Assembly (NCBI GenBank): GCA_010365215.1
Contig: JAAFGT010000007.1
Coordinates: forward strand, 43,647-107,646
Length of the DNA: 64,000 nucleotides
From: Acidipila sp.
Lineage (GTDB): Bacteria; Acidobacteriota; Terriglobia; Acidiferrales; UBA7541
Reading direction: 5' to 3'
In this document: in pieces, positions 8,673 through 20,488 of the stretch
How the letters are laid out: every line of letters begins with the position of its first letter
Numbering within the stretch: position 1 is the first letter of the stretch
Notes under the pieces: model-generated
The model's input: the letters and a program-made list of their open reading frames with translations, nothing else
Told to the model about the DNA's origin: nothing
The model's database searches: none
Translations under genes and position numbers: made by a program

Positions 8673-9236
8673 TCAATGCCGCTTCTTTTCTGCTGAATTT
8701 TCATCTCCGTGCTCTATTTTTGTCTTCGGGTTACGCACCAGAACGTGGTAGGCGACGGCGTCCCAGGCGTTGTGGATACCGGTGAACAGTAGGAGGAGGA
8801 CTGCGCCTCCGACGCCAAAGAGAGCCTCTCGCGTATGGAGCGATGCCTGCCAGGCCGAGAGCAGGAGGACGGCGTACCCGGCCAACGGCAGGACGACATG
8901 AAACAGCCAGTCTTCAAACACCGGACGGTACGCGCCTTGGCGGCGGATGAGCCGCGCCACGATAAGCGAGTACACAATTCCGCCAAGGCCGGTCAGGCCG
9001 CATAGAACCGCGAAGGGAGTGATCGTTCCCCACGGTGCGCGGATCAGCGCCGACAGCAGCAGCACGGCGCAGAAATGCACGATTGTCGGCGTCGCGAATG
9101 CGGAGCCGGCCTCTGCGGCCCGTATTGGCGGCCGCTCGGCGATGAGCGTGATGACAACGAATTGCAATCCGACCAATCCGCCCGCGGCCGAGCCGACGAT
9201 CACATAGAAACTGTCCCAATCGCTAAGCTCTGACAT
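8673..9236 (-). CDS. multipass membrane protein, unknown function
   Basis: About 187 residues with four or five hydrophobic segments: a glycine-rich first helix (FYVIVGSAAGGLVGLQFVVITL), then helices near residues 50-65, 75-95, 118-135 and 143-160, and a charged C-terminal tail ending in KKRH. I recognise this as a widespread hypothetical inner-membrane family without a known role. The ATG at 9236 is preceded by GAGGAG eight bases upstream; the in-frame GTG nine bases earlier is less likely. It is convergent with the isochorismatase-family gene and lies beyond the end of the AKR/SDR operon, separated by about 110 bases, so it may have its own promoter. Confidence 0.7.
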   Translation of the reverse strand: MSELSDWDSFYVIVGSAAGGLVGLQFVVITLIAERPPIRAAEAGSAFATPTIVHFCAVLLLSALIRAPWGTITPFAVLCGLTGLGGIVYSLIVARLIRRQGAYRPVFEDWLFHVVLPLAGYAVLLLSAWQASLHTREALFGVGGAVLLLLFTGIHNAWDAVAYHVLVRNPKTKIEHGDENSAEKKRH

Positions 9237-9269
9237 CGCACTCACTCCTCAAACTTTTCAAACCGATAG

Positions 9270-11217
<1,948 letters not shown>

Positions 11218-11356
11218 CTCATCCTCCTTCAAGACCGGCCAACGTCGTACCGAAGCCAGAGTGTGTCATTCTCCCGGCGCTCGACCGATTTGAGCGTTAG
11301 ACGGACCAAGGGTTTACTTGCGGAGGTCATGCCTTTTGCATAAATTCAATACGCCT

Positions 11357-13151
<1,795 letters not shown>

Positions 13152-14039
13152 ATGGTGCGCACCGACCTCAGTCTTCTTGCCGCGTTCCTCGCTACAGCGG
13201 AGGAGCGCAGTTTTACCAAGGCTGCCAAACGTCTGGGCGTTTCTCCCTCGGCCATGAGCCACGCAATCCGGGGGCTGGAGGAAGGACTCGGAGTTCGGCT
13301 GCTTTCGCGGACCACACGGAGCGTGGCGCCGACCGAGGCCGGACAGCAGCTCCTGGCACGGTTGCGCCCAGCTCTCACCGACGTTCAGGACGCCCTCGAC
13401 CAGCTTTCCGGATTGCGCGACAAACCCGTAGGCCGCTTGCGCCTGTTGAGCAATCGTCTTGCGGCGTTAACCGCGCTTGCGCCGAAGTTGGGCACCTTCA
13501 CGCGCGATTATCCGGATATCGTTCTCGACATCACCGCCGACGACCGCCGTATGGACATCGTGGCCGGCGGCTTCGATGCGGGCATCAGCTTCGGCGAGTT
13601 CGTCGAAAAAGACATGATCGCGGTTCGTATTTCCGGCGAACTCCGGGCAGCCATCGTGGGCTCCCCTGCTTACTTCAAATCAATGTCCAAGCCGAAAACG
13701 CCGCGAGACCTTATTAGTCATCGTTGCATTAACTTTCGGCACGGATCTGGCGGCGACGTGTACCGTTGGGAGTTCGACAAGGGCAGGAAGTCGTTGTCCG
13801 TTGCCGTAAACGGCCCGCTGGTCGTCGATGACGTGCAGATTCTGACGCGGGCCGTCTTGGACGGGGTAGGGCTGGCCTTTTTGTCGGAAGATTACGTTGC
13901 GCCGCAACTTGCAAGCGGCAAGCTTCTGCGCGTGCTGGAGGATTGGTGCCAGCCGTTCCCCGGCTTCTTCCTTTATTACCCAAGCCGACGTCAGCAGCCA
14001 GCCGCGCTATCTGCCCTGATCAATACACTTAGGCTGTAG
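13152..14039 (+). CDS. LysR-family transcriptional regulator
   Basis: 295 residues. An N-terminal winged helix-turn-helix (residues about 5-62, SFTKAAKRLGVSPSAMSHAIRGLEEGLGVRLLSR in pieces) is followed by a LysR substrate-binding domain (about 88-290). The FDAGISFGEFVEKDMIAVRI segment is typical of the CrgA-like LysR group that often controls nearby oxidoreductases. GAGGAA lies about 10 bases before the ATG. The divergent AKR/SDR operon is the most likely target, with a carbonyl or quinone inducer possible; this is inference from gene order. Confidence 0.92.
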   Translation: MVRTDLSLLAAFLATAEERSFTKAAKRLGVSPSAMSHAIRGLEEGLGVRLLSRTTRSVAPTEAGQQLLARLRPALTDVQDALDQLSGLRDKPVGRLRLLSNRLAALTALAPKLGTFTRDYPDIVLDITADDRRMDIVAGGFDAGISFGEFVEKDMIAVRISGELRAAIVGSPAYFKSMSKPKTPRDLISHRCINFRHGSGGDVYRWEFDKGRKSLSVAVNGPLVVDDVQILTRAVLDGVGLAFLSEDYVAPQLASGKLLRVLEDWCQPFPGFFLYYPSRRQQPAALSALINTLRL

Positions 14040-14090
14040 CGGCAGAGCGACGATGCGTTTGCGAGGTTTTGGGCCATTCCAGCAAGCAAG

Positions 14091-14115
14091 CCCGCTAACA
14101 TGCTTATGTAGCGGG
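14091..14115 (+). terminator. hairpin downstream of LysR gene
   Basis: CCCGCTA (14091-14097) and TAGCGGG (14109-14115) form a 7-bp stem with an 11-base loop 52 bases after the LysR stop. The following bases (AGTTATTTG) are only moderately T-rich, so terminator function is tentative. Confidence 0.4.
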
Positions 14116-14184
14116 AGTTATTTGACCTCAAAACTTTCACCGCCTCTCTAAAAAACCCGTACAGGCTAACTAATTGAAAATAAG

Positions 14185-14259
14185 TGGTGAGCCGCCCAGG
14201 ACTCGAACCTGGAACCTATTGATTAAGAGTCAATTGCTCTACCATTGAGCTAGCGGCCC
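14185..14259 (-). tRNA. tRNA-Lys(CTT)
   Basis: On the minus strand the 75-base sequence folds as a full cloverleaf. Acceptor GGGCCGC pairs with GCGGCTC (one G-T pair), the anticodon stem is ATTGA/TCAAT with loop CTCTTAA giving anticodon CTT (reads AAG), the T-loop is GGTTCGAGTCC and the 3' CCA is encoded. It lies alone between the LysR and YbjQ-family genes. Confidence 0.95.
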
Positions 14260-14374
14260 ACAGTCAACTGCGCAATTATACCTGGCACTTCGCAGGATGA
14301 GCAAGGCGCCCATCAAGCGTTGGCGAGCCTGCTGTTTCTGCCCAACAAGACGCCCCCAAACTCGAGTTTGCGAT

Positions 14375-14722
14375 TCACACGCTAATCCGCTCCACCTGCA
14401 CCGCGGTCCCGTACGCCAGTACTTCGGTCACACCCTGCATCAGCTCGTTGGCATCGTAGCGCATGGCCACGATCGCGTTGGCGCCGTGCTCGCCGGCATG
14501 CTGCACCATCAGCTCGAACGCGTCCTCGCGCGTCTTCTCGCACAGCTCGCTGAACAGAGAAATATTACCGCCGATAATCGTCTGCAGCCCCGCGCCCAGA
14601 GATCCCAGGATACTGCGCGACCGCACCACGATCCCGCGCACAATTCCCAGATTTTTTACCACCCGATAACCCGGCAAATCATTGGCCGTGGTAACCATAA
14701 AATGATCGACGCGTGTCTGCAT
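14375..14722 (-). CDS. YbjQ/UPF0145-family protein
   Basis: 115 residues matching the YbjQ (UPF0145, putative heavy-metal-binding) fold: [21 protein letters not shown] near residues 15-35, a GGN segment, and the C-terminal [15 protein letters not shown] followed by [12 protein letters not shown]. These proteins form pentamers; the cellular role is uncertain. AAGGAGGCGGCG precedes the ATG. Downstream on the same strand, after about 115 bases, lies the tRNA-Lys; upstream, 26 bases away, is the DHH phosphoesterase, so these two may form one unit. Confidence 0.88.
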   Translation of the reverse strand: MQTRVDHFMVTTANDLPGYRVVKNLGIVRGIVVRSRSILGSLGAGLQTIIGGNISLFSELCEKTREDAFELMVQHAGEHGANAIVAMRYDANELMQGVTEVLAYGTAVQVERISV

Positions 14723-14748
14723 CGCCGCCTCCTTGGTCCGCGCTCAAT

Positions 14749-15726
14749 TCACTCTCGCAAAATCGCGGCAATCTCCAGCGCCGCTTCCCGCGCCTTCTCC
14801 AGGTCGTGCGGCTCAAATGAAATCGCCGCCACTCGCGCGTGCCCGCCGCCGCCGAAGCGCTCGCACAGCGCTGCCAGGTTATGAACGATGGGCTCCTTGG
14901 TCCACGGATTCGAGCCCACGGAAACTTTCGCGCGCACCGCCGACCTGGTGATCCCCACCGTGTAAATGCAGCCGGGAAACAGATAATAAGGAATAAACTT
15001 ATTGTAGCCTTCCAGGTCGTCGCCGCTCAGATCAAAAAACACCACGCGACCCTGGTCCTCCGCACGCAAACGAAAGATGTCCACCGATCTTTTATGGCGC
15101 TCCAGCAGCGCCGGCAGGTGTCGCGCCACCTCGGGCAGCTTCAGCACGTCGGCCAGTGAGCGCTCCGCCAAAGCCGGAACAATTTTTGCCGATAACCCCT
15201 CTTCCGGCGCCGCCTCGATCACCAGCGCGAGTCGCGTGGCCGGCTCCTCCAGCCCCACCGCCGCCTCCGCGCTGCGATGCTGCGCGCCGTCAATCACGTC
15301 GCCCCAGTGGATCAGTTCGGCCATGGGCGCGGCATCAAACCCGAACTTCTCATGCGCCACGTCCGCCAGAAATTTTGTGCAGGATTTGTATTCGGGGTTG
15401 TAGAACTTCTGGCCGGAAGCGTCCTTTCGGAAATGCTCCGCGTCGGCGGAGGAGAGGAACGCGCTCTGATGGTGGTCGAACCACCAGTTCAGTTTCGGCG
15501 AGCTCGAATATTTGAAGTCGACGATGGCATTCTGTTCGCCGTCGAACAGGTCCGCATTAAAAAGATTCCCCGCACGGTGGGTGAGCCCGGTCAGCGAGAA
15601 TTCTGCGTCCCGGGCTATCCGCTCGCGGTAAAAACGCAGGAATACGGCCGACGAGGCCGCCCCATCAAAGCACCGATCGTGGAAACAGAGGCGAACCTTG
15701 ACCATCTGTTTAGGACGCGCCAGCAT
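14749..15726 (-). CDS. DHH/DHHA1-family phosphoesterase
   Basis: 325 residues. The DHH domain has FHDRCFDGAASSAVF (motif I, residues about 15-29), a DFKYS motif II, and the DHH signature itself in WWFDHHQSAF. The C-terminal DHHA1 domain carries GGGGHARVAAISF. Members are Mn-dependent phosphoesterases such as NrnA oligoribonuclease, RecJ-like exonucleases and cyclic-dinucleotide phosphodiesterases; sequence alone does not separate these. The annotated ATG has no clear Shine-Dalgarno; an ATG seven codons later is possible. It lies 26 bases upstream of the YbjQ-family gene on the same strand. Confidence 0.87.
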   Translation of the reverse strand: MLARPKQMVKVRLCFHDRCFDGAASSAVFLRFYRERIARDAEFSLTGLTHRAGNLFNADLFDGEQNAIVDFKYSSSPKLNWWFDHHQSAFLSSADAEHFRKDASGQKFYNPEYKSCTKFLADVAHEKFGFDAAPMAELIHWGDVIDGAQHRSAEAAVGLEEPATRLALVIEAAPEEGLSAKIVPALAERSLADVLKLPEVARHLPALLERHKRSVDIFRLRAEDQGRVVFFDLSGDDLEGYNKFIPYYLFPGCIYTVGITRSAVRAKVSVGSNPWTKEPIVHNLAALCERFGGGGHARVAAISFEPHDLEKAREAALEIAAILRE

Positions 15727-15890
15727 GCATAGATAAGAATTCCCGCCTCAGCAAAGTCAATAAAGATGGCGTCTCCCAGCGTCGTTGTCAAGCGGAAAGC
15801 CCGGCTCGCGAAATACTCTCGCCGCAGGATTTTATTGGCCAGGGTAACATCACACCGAGAGTCACCAAAAAATGCAGACCGCGGCGGCGT

Positions 15891-16352
15891 CTATTTCCCG
15901 GCCAGATTCTCTGCAATATCTCCCGCGATGGGAAGTTTGAAGCGTTCGCCCTGATACGCTTTTAACATCAGCACGATCCACAGAACAAAACTGCCCATGC
16001 TGATCAGCCATAGCACGCCCAGTCCCATTGAAAAACCCCTTCCCGACATCGGCCCACCCATCATGAATCCATAACCGAACACCACGGCCACTAAAGTCCG
16101 CACAATGTGCAGCCCGCCAAACGTCACCAGTGACTGCGCCGCATGAAAGCGCACCAGCGGCCGCTTGTCGATCAATAGAAAAATCAGCCCGGTCACCCAT
16201 CCCAGCAGATAGCTCAGCGTGGCCGCTGCATTCTCCGAGAGTCCCGATTGGCTGCTCGCGCCGGCGGCAGCAGCACCTTGTGATTGTCCGCAATTCGGGC
16301 AAAACGGTGCGCCCCCCGCCACTTGCACACCACACTTGCGGCAGAATGCCAT
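15891..16352 (-). CDS. zinc-ribbon plus DUF4870-type membrane protein
   Basis: 153 residues. The N-terminus is a zinc ribbon with two CxxC pairs (FCRKCGVQ and FCPNCGQ), followed by a Gly/Ala/Ser linker and a membrane domain with about three helices (TLSYLLGWVTGLIFLLID, FGGLHIVRTLVAVVFGYGF, GVLWLISMGSFVLWIVLMLKAYQGE) typical of the DUF4870/TM2-like family. The start at 16352 has GAGAGGGG directly upstream, while the longer frame lacks one. Function unknown; zinc-ribbon membrane proteins of this type are common in Acidobacteriota. It is divergent from the MFS transporter gene. Confidence 0.8.
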   Translation of the reverse strand: MAFCRKCGVQVAGGAPFCPNCGQSQGAAAAGASSQSGLSENAAATLSYLLGWVTGLIFLLIDKRPLVRFHAAQSLVTFGGLHIVRTLVAVVFGYGFMMGGPMSGRGFSMGLGVLWLISMGSFVLWIVLMLKAYQGERFKLPIAGDIAENLAGK

Positions 16353-16595
16353 CGCCCCTCTCCTTTGCTCACCTGCCTGGGAAATTCTTTGCGCCGAAAC
16401 TATCAGATGCACCCGTTTACCGCAACTTGCTTCGCCCTAAGACTGTCGCCTGCCTGCGGCCCGTTGGGCAATTGCGTGCAGCTTTCCATTGCACAGAGGT
16501 GTATCCATTTGGTTCGCGGATTCGATTCCAATGCGATTGGCAGCCGCCCGGCGATTCGCTACAATGCGCGGCTCAAGCTCAATCGGAAAATTATC

Positions 16596-17870
16596 TTGAC
16601 CGACCCCACTCGCGACCCGTCTGCCTCCCCTCAGCCCACGCACAAATTTGCCGGACTCGAATGGCCCAGCGACGTCACGCCCGCGGAGCGCAAAACGCTT
16701 CTCGCCGGCGGCCTCGGCTGGATGCTCGACGCCATGGACGTCGTGCTCTATTCCCTGGTTCTCGCCGAGCTGGTGCGCCAGTTCGGAATGACCAAGGGCG
16801 TCGCCGGCCTGCTTAACTCCGTGACCCTGGCGGCATCAGCCGTCGGCGGCCTGGCCTTCGGATTTCTTGCCGACCGTGTCGGCCGCAAGCGTGCCCTGAT
16901 GCTTTCGATCCTCGTTTATTCCGGCGCCACGGCGGCCTGCGGCTTCTCGCACACCTTGTTTGCGCTGGCGGTGATGCGCTGCATCGTCGGCCTCGGCATG
17001 GGCGGTGAGTGGACTACCGGCGCCGCGCTGATCGCCGAAACCTGGCGCGCCGCTCATCGCGGCAAGGCCCTCGGGCTCATGCAGTCCAGTTATGCCATCG
17101 GTGAAATGATCGCTGTAGCCGTGGTGTTTGTGGTTCTCCCGCGTTTTGGATGGCGCGCGGTCTTCTTCGTGGGAATCCTGCCGGCCTTCATTGTTTTTTG
17201 GATTCTCCGCTCCGTGCCCGAGTCCGAGCTGTGGAAGAAAAGCGCCGGCACCAAACGCCCGTCGCTCTCGCGCTTGTGGCAAAAAGATTTGCGCCGCGAC
17301 GCCATCCTCGCCACCGCCATGAACGCCTGCGGAATGTTCGGCTACTGGGGACTGTTCACCTGGATCCCCGGCTATCTCTCGCTGCCCATTGCGCAGGGCG
17401 GCCGCGGATTCGCCCTGGCCAGCTCCACTTCCTGGCTGCTGGTCATGGGCGTGGGCAAATGGTTCGGCTACGCGCTCTTCGGTTTCGCCGCCGACGCCTT
17501 CGGCCGCCGCCGCAGCTACGTCACCTACCTGATGATGGCCGCGCTGCTGGTGCCGCTCTACGGCAACGCCAGGAATCCCATCTGGCTGCTCATCCTCGGC
17601 CCCTTCGTGGCCTTTTTCGGCACCGGCTTCTTCTCCGGCTTCAGCGCGCTGGCCGCCGAACTGTTCCCCACGGAAATCCGCGCCACCGCCATGGGCCTGA
17701 GCTACAACATTGGCCGCGGCTTCTCCGCCATCGCCCCATTCCTGGTAGGCGCCATCGCCGACCACTACGGCTTCCAAGCCGGCTTCTACGTCCTCGCCGC
17801 CGCCTTCTTCGTCGCCGCGCTCCTCGCGCTCTTACTCCCGGACACAAAAAGGAGTAACCTGACAATCTAA
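16596..17870 (+). CDS. MFS transporter, sugar/organic-acid type
   Basis: About 424 residues with twelve predicted membrane helices. The first helix begins LLAGGLGWMLDAMDVVLYSL; the conserved loop GFLADRVGRKRAL between helices 2 and 3, GLGMGGEWTTGAALIAE in helix 4 and ELFPTEIRATAMGLSYNIGR in the second half are those of aromatic-acid or sialate-type MFS proton symporters (NanT/AAHS-like). No good ATG exists near the true N-terminus. I infer a TTG at 16596 because the longer open frame (from 16284) runs across the divergent zinc-ribbon gene. The 65-bp REP-containing repeat begins 17 bases after the stop and may serve as terminator. Substrate unknown. Confidence 0.88.
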   Translation: MTDPTRDPSASPQPTHKFAGLEWPSDVTPAERKTLLAGGLGWMLDAMDVVLYSLVLAELVRQFGMTKGVAGLLNSVTLAASAVGGLAFGFLADRVGRKRALMLSILVYSGATAACGFSHTLFALAVMRCIVGLGMGGEWTTGAALIAETWRAAHRGKALGLMQSSYAIGEMIAVAVVFVVLPRFGWRAVFFVGILPAFIVFWILRSVPESELWKKSAGTKRPSLSRLWQKDLRRDAILATAMNACGMFGYWGLFTWIPGYLSLPIAQGGRGFALASSTSWLLVMGVGKWFGYALFGFAADAFGRRRSYVTYLMMAALLVPLYGNARNPIWLLILGPFVAFFGTGFFSGFSALAAELFPTEIRATAMGLSYNIGRGFSAIAPFLVGAIADHYGFQAGFYVLAAAFFVAALLALLLPDTKRSNLTI

Positions 17871-17887
17871 ATAGACGGGTGGCGCAT

Positions 17888-17952
17888 ACATGGAGCCTTA
17901 GGGCGTTTTTGGGTGCCGCACCCTTCGGTCTCAAGGGTGCGGTTTTTGACCT
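17888..17952 (+). repeat. REP-like hairpin repeat, copy A (65 bp)
   Basis: 65-bp unit matching copy B (18875-18939) with four differences. It contains the palindrome CCGCACCCTT (17916-17925) and AAGGGTGCGG (17933-17942) with a 7-base loop, followed by TTTTTGACC, so this copy also looks like an intrinsic terminator for the MFS gene. Copies of the palindrome recur at five further places up to 22076 and nowhere else that I could find in the window. Confidence 0.85.
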
Positions 17953-18051
17953 GTGGCAAGTTCAGACTACAGACCGGGCCACCCGCCGTTTCTGTGGTGA
18001 CTGCTTTCGACTTGCTAGCCTGAGGCATACTGTACGGAATTAAGGAAGGCC

Positions 18052-18888
18052 ATGAACATGCGCTCTTTCTTCAGCCGTCTCCTGCAACCCCCAATTCCCA
18101 GCCGCACCAGAGTCGTCGCGCTGGTCGCACTTGTTCTTCTGCTCGCGTTGGTTTGGAGCAGCCCAGCCAGCCACAAAAGGCTCGACGACGCGGCGGCAAA
18201 CGTCGAAATTCATGACGCGGCCAGGCAAGGCGACTTAGAGAAGATCCAGTCGCTGCTCAAAACCAATCCTGATCTGGTTTTCAGCGAAGACGACCAGGGA
18301 TCGTCGCCTTTGCACATGGCAGCGTGGAGGGGCCAGAAAGACGTGGCGGAATTGCTGCTCGCAAGCGGGGCAGACGTCAATGCCAAAGACAACTTCAACA
18401 TTACACCTTTACAAACGGCGGCGATGTTTGACCACAAGGACGTGGCGCAACTACTGCTCGCCCACAAAGCCGACGTCAATGCCAAAAACAACAAAGGCAC
18501 TACGTCTTTGCATTATGCGGCGATATCGGGCTACAAGGATGTGGTGGAATTGTTGCTGGCCAGCAAAGCTGACGTCAATGCCAGGCGCATCGACGGCGAT
18601 ACACCTTTAATCTGGGCGGCGATGACAGGCTCCAAGGACGTGGCGGAATTGCTGCTGGCCAACGGGGCAGATGTGAATGCCAACGGCCGTAACGCGCGTA
18701 CACCTTTGCAAGTGGCGGCGGTCGCGGGCCACAAGGACGTGGTGGAATTGTTGCGCCGTCACAACGGTCACGAGCCGCTATGCGTAACAATTGATCAAGT
18801 GGATTGCTTTCGAGCACCCCGTCCCCCGTCCACAATCCTAGTCCCGCAGGCGGATCTTGGTAGGGCGGGTGCACACATGGAGCCTTAG
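18052..18888 (+). CDS. ankyrin-repeat protein with N-terminal membrane anchor or signal
   Basis: 278 residues. A hydrophobic segment (VVALVALVLLLALVWSS, about residues 23-39) is followed by six ankyrin repeats of about 33 residues from near residue 52 to 240 (pattern TPLH.AA..G.KDVAELLL..GADVNAK). Ankyrin stacks bind proteins; the N-terminal segment suggests a periplasmic or membrane-anchored position. TAAGGAAGG precedes the ATG. The last 40 residues (from about HEPLCVTID) do not look like ankyrin repeat, and the final MEP plus stop are encoded by repeat copy B, so the C-terminus seems to have been created by insertion of the repeat. Partner unknown. Confidence 0.85.
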   Translation: MNMRSFFSRLLQPPIPSRTRVVALVALVLLLALVWSSPASHKRLDDAAANVEIHDAARQGDLEKIQSLLKTNPDLVFSEDDQGSSPLHMAAWRGQKDVAELLLASGADVNAKDNFNITPLQTAAMFDHKDVAQLLLAHKADVNAKNNKGTTSLHYAAISGYKDVVELLLASKADVNARRIDGDTPLIWAAMTGSKDVAELLLANGADVNANGRNARTPLQVAAVAGHKDVVELLRRHNGHEPLCVTIDQVDCFRAPRPPSTILVPQADLGRAGAHMEP

Positions 18889-18939
18889 GCCGTTTTTGGG
18901 TGCCGCACCCTTCGGTTTTAAGGGTGCGGTTGTTGACCT
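18875..18939 (+). repeat. REP-like hairpin repeat, copy B (65 bp)
   Basis: Second 65-bp copy of the unit at 17888-17952. Its hairpin is CCGCACCCTT (18903-18912) with AAGGGTGCGG (18920-18929). The stop codon of the ankyrin gene (18886-18888) lies inside this copy. Confidence 0.85.
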
Positions 18940-19268
18940 TCCTTTCCATTCGGCGGCCCACGCGCTTCACCGAGTATTTTTACGAAACAACAGCGTGCCC
19001 GGCACGTTCCTGGAAAACGACGGCGCCGATAACAACTGAAAGTAACGAAGTGGAGGTGGCCCAACCGTAATAACGCCGCAGAGGGTTGCGAATCGAAGAA
19101 GAACCCGCACCCTTAAAATCGAAGGGTGCGGCACCCACGTCCTCTACCCTAAAAGGCTAGTAGGCGAATGATATACTCCCCCAGTGACAAGTCACCAAGA
19201 GAATCCTTACTTTAAATTCTGTGCGCCACCCGCCCATCAAGTGAGAGGCTAGTAAGCGGAGAGGTACC
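18889..19268. other. 380-base intergenic stretch with opposed REP-like hairpins
   Basis: Holds the rest of repeat copy B, an inverted hairpin at 19105-19131, then an AT-richer leader with GATATACTCC near 19170 and TGCGCCACCCGCC at 19221-19233, a motif that recurs ahead of other genes of this island. I see no convincing gene between 18940 and 19100. Confidence 0.5.
19105..19131 (-). repeat. REP-like hairpin, inverted copy C
   Basis: CCGCACCCTT (19105-19114), 7-base loop, AAGGGTGCGG (19122-19131), followed by CACCC. The loop (AAAATCG) and flanks show that it is in the opposite orientation to copies A and B. Confidence 0.8.
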
Positions 19269-19646
19269 ATGCGACGCATTTTCTGGACCCTTGGCATGAC
19301 TATAATCGGCCTGTTTCTAGGGTTGAAGACCCAACATAGCGAAGTGAACGTTGGAGAGGTAGCTATTGCGGGCATATGGGCCGGTTGTATCGGGTACGGA
19401 ATCGGAAGCATTTTCGATCAGCGCCGTCGTCCTGGAACCCAGCTAATTATCTATTGGGCGGTCACTCTGGCACTGCTAGGCCTCTTTTTCGGACAACTGC
19501 TACCAGTTGCTTCCTTCATTGTTCAGCTAGCGCTGGGTGGCCTCGTCGGGGCTTTGGTGGGTGCCCTCCTTGGAATTGTGCACCTAAGAGTAGCTCGACG
19601 TAAGTTTCAGGCTCCTCACGCGGGTGCCTCCGCCGGTTACCTATGA
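19269..19646 (+). CDS. small multipass membrane protein, unknown
   Basis: 125 residues with about four hydrophobic helices (ILWTLGMTII-like N-terminus, VAIAGIWAGCIGYGIGSIF, LIIYWAVTLALLGLFFGQLL, VQLALGGLVGALVGALLGIV). The last one is a glycine-zipper type helix with regular GxxxG spacing. GAGAGG precedes the ATG. I do not recognise a family. It lies in the REP-flanked island with lower GC than the surrounding chromosome, which suggests acquisition; nothing nearby suggests its job. Confidence 0.6.
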   Translation: MRRIFWTLGMTIIGLFLGLKTQHSEVNVGEVAIAGIWAGCIGYGIGSIFDQRRRPGTQLIIYWAVTLALLGLFFGQLLPVASFIVQLALGGLVGALVGALLGIVHLRVARRKFQAPHAGASAGYL

Positions 19647-19695
19647 TTGCGTCAACTGACCCTGTGGCTGAGGTCTCGGCATCAGGCGCTGGTCG

Positions 19696-20271
19696 ATGAC
19701 AAGCGACAGCAAGAAACGGAAGAGGAAATATAAACGGAGGCAGAAAGTTGTACTAAAAGTGCTGCCGCCCGGGCTCATAGATGGTTTGCCCGAGGAGGAC
19801 CAGCGGGCCATAACAGCAGTAGTTGGCAAACCAGTATTTTTCGTAGGATATGAGCGCAACGTGACCGTAAGACTCGAATTCACCGACAAGGACGATGCGA
19901 TTCACTTGATCTGGGTTGAGCCGAAATTCATAAAACCATGGCGAGCTTCCTCGGTCCGAAAACTCTTTTGGGAGCAGCCGGAAGGGAATTCGAGTCACGC
20001 GAATAAACGTAATTCTTTGAGGGCTGGCAAGGAGAAAAGGCGGCAGAAGACGCTACACCGAGGGCAGAAAGTGATTCTCAAGCCGCTGCCGCCCGAGGTC
20101 ATCGGCAGCTTGCCCAGGGACGATCAAAAGGTCATATCGGCTGTGGTCGGAAGACCAATCGTCTACTTTAGGAAATATGAGCGCGACGAAAGGGCAGAAC
20201 TGGAGTTTGTAGATCACGACGACACAACTTACCTTATCTATATCGATCCGAGATTTATAAAGCCCTGGTGA
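19696..20271 (+). CDS. protein of two tandem copies of an unknown ~70-residue domain
   Basis: 191 residues built from an internal duplication. Unit 1 runs from RRQKVVLKVLPPGLIDGLPEEDQ (in pieces) to VEPKFIKPW, about residues 14-83. Unit 2 runs from RGQKVILKPLPPEVIGSLPRDDQ to IDPRFIKPW, about 123-191. Both end in the same FIKPW, and a Lys/Arg-rich linker joins them. The predicted pattern is short beta strands, as in small SH3-like barrels, with a basic N-terminus that could bind nucleic acid; this is inference. The gene starts 49 bases after the membrane-protein gene and may be cotranscribed with it. Not recognised as a named family. Confidence 0.6.
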   Translation: MTSDSKKRKRKYKRRQKVVLKVLPPGLIDGLPEEDQRAITAVVGKPVFFVGYERNVTVRLEFTDKDDAIHLIWVEPKFIKPWRASSVRKLFWEQPEGNSSHANKRNSLRAGKEKRRQKTLHRGQKVILKPLPPEVIGSLPRDDQKVISAVVGRPIVYFRKYERDERAELEFVDHDDTTYLIYIDPRFIKPW

Positions 20272-20488
20272 AGGTGTCAGTGGCCGGTGGCCAATTGAGA
20301 TTCTTCTCACTTATTTCTTGAATGCGGCACACGCACCCCTCGTCACTCGGAGGGAACGTTCACAGTGATATACTCTTCCCGTGTGCCGTTCTCAAGAAAT
20401 AAAATAGAGGAATTTCAGTGGGCCACCCGCCGATTCAGACTAGAGGCACGACGATTACGGTCACTCCTTAATTCTAAGTGAAGAATTT
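20272..20488. other. intergenic leader with degraded REP-like remnant
   Basis: Contains a degraded piece of the hairpin flank (GCGGCACACGCACCCC near 20324-20339) and the 97-bp leader repeat listed separately. No gene seen. Confidence 0.4.
20335..20431 (+). repeat. 97-bp leader repeat, copy 1
   Basis: From CCCCTCGTCACTCGG to GGGCCACCCGCC. It matches 21318-21415 with about seven differences including one inserted base. It contains GTGATATACTCTTCCCGTG, where TATACT could be a -10 element. It lies 57 bases before the gene at 20489, so it is probably a mobile or duplicated promoter/leader module. Confidence 0.8.

Noticed and set aside
18575..18970. 131-codon minus-strand frame opposite the ankyrin gene
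   Set aside because: It crosses REP copy B and mirrors the ankyrin repeats; no ribosome site.
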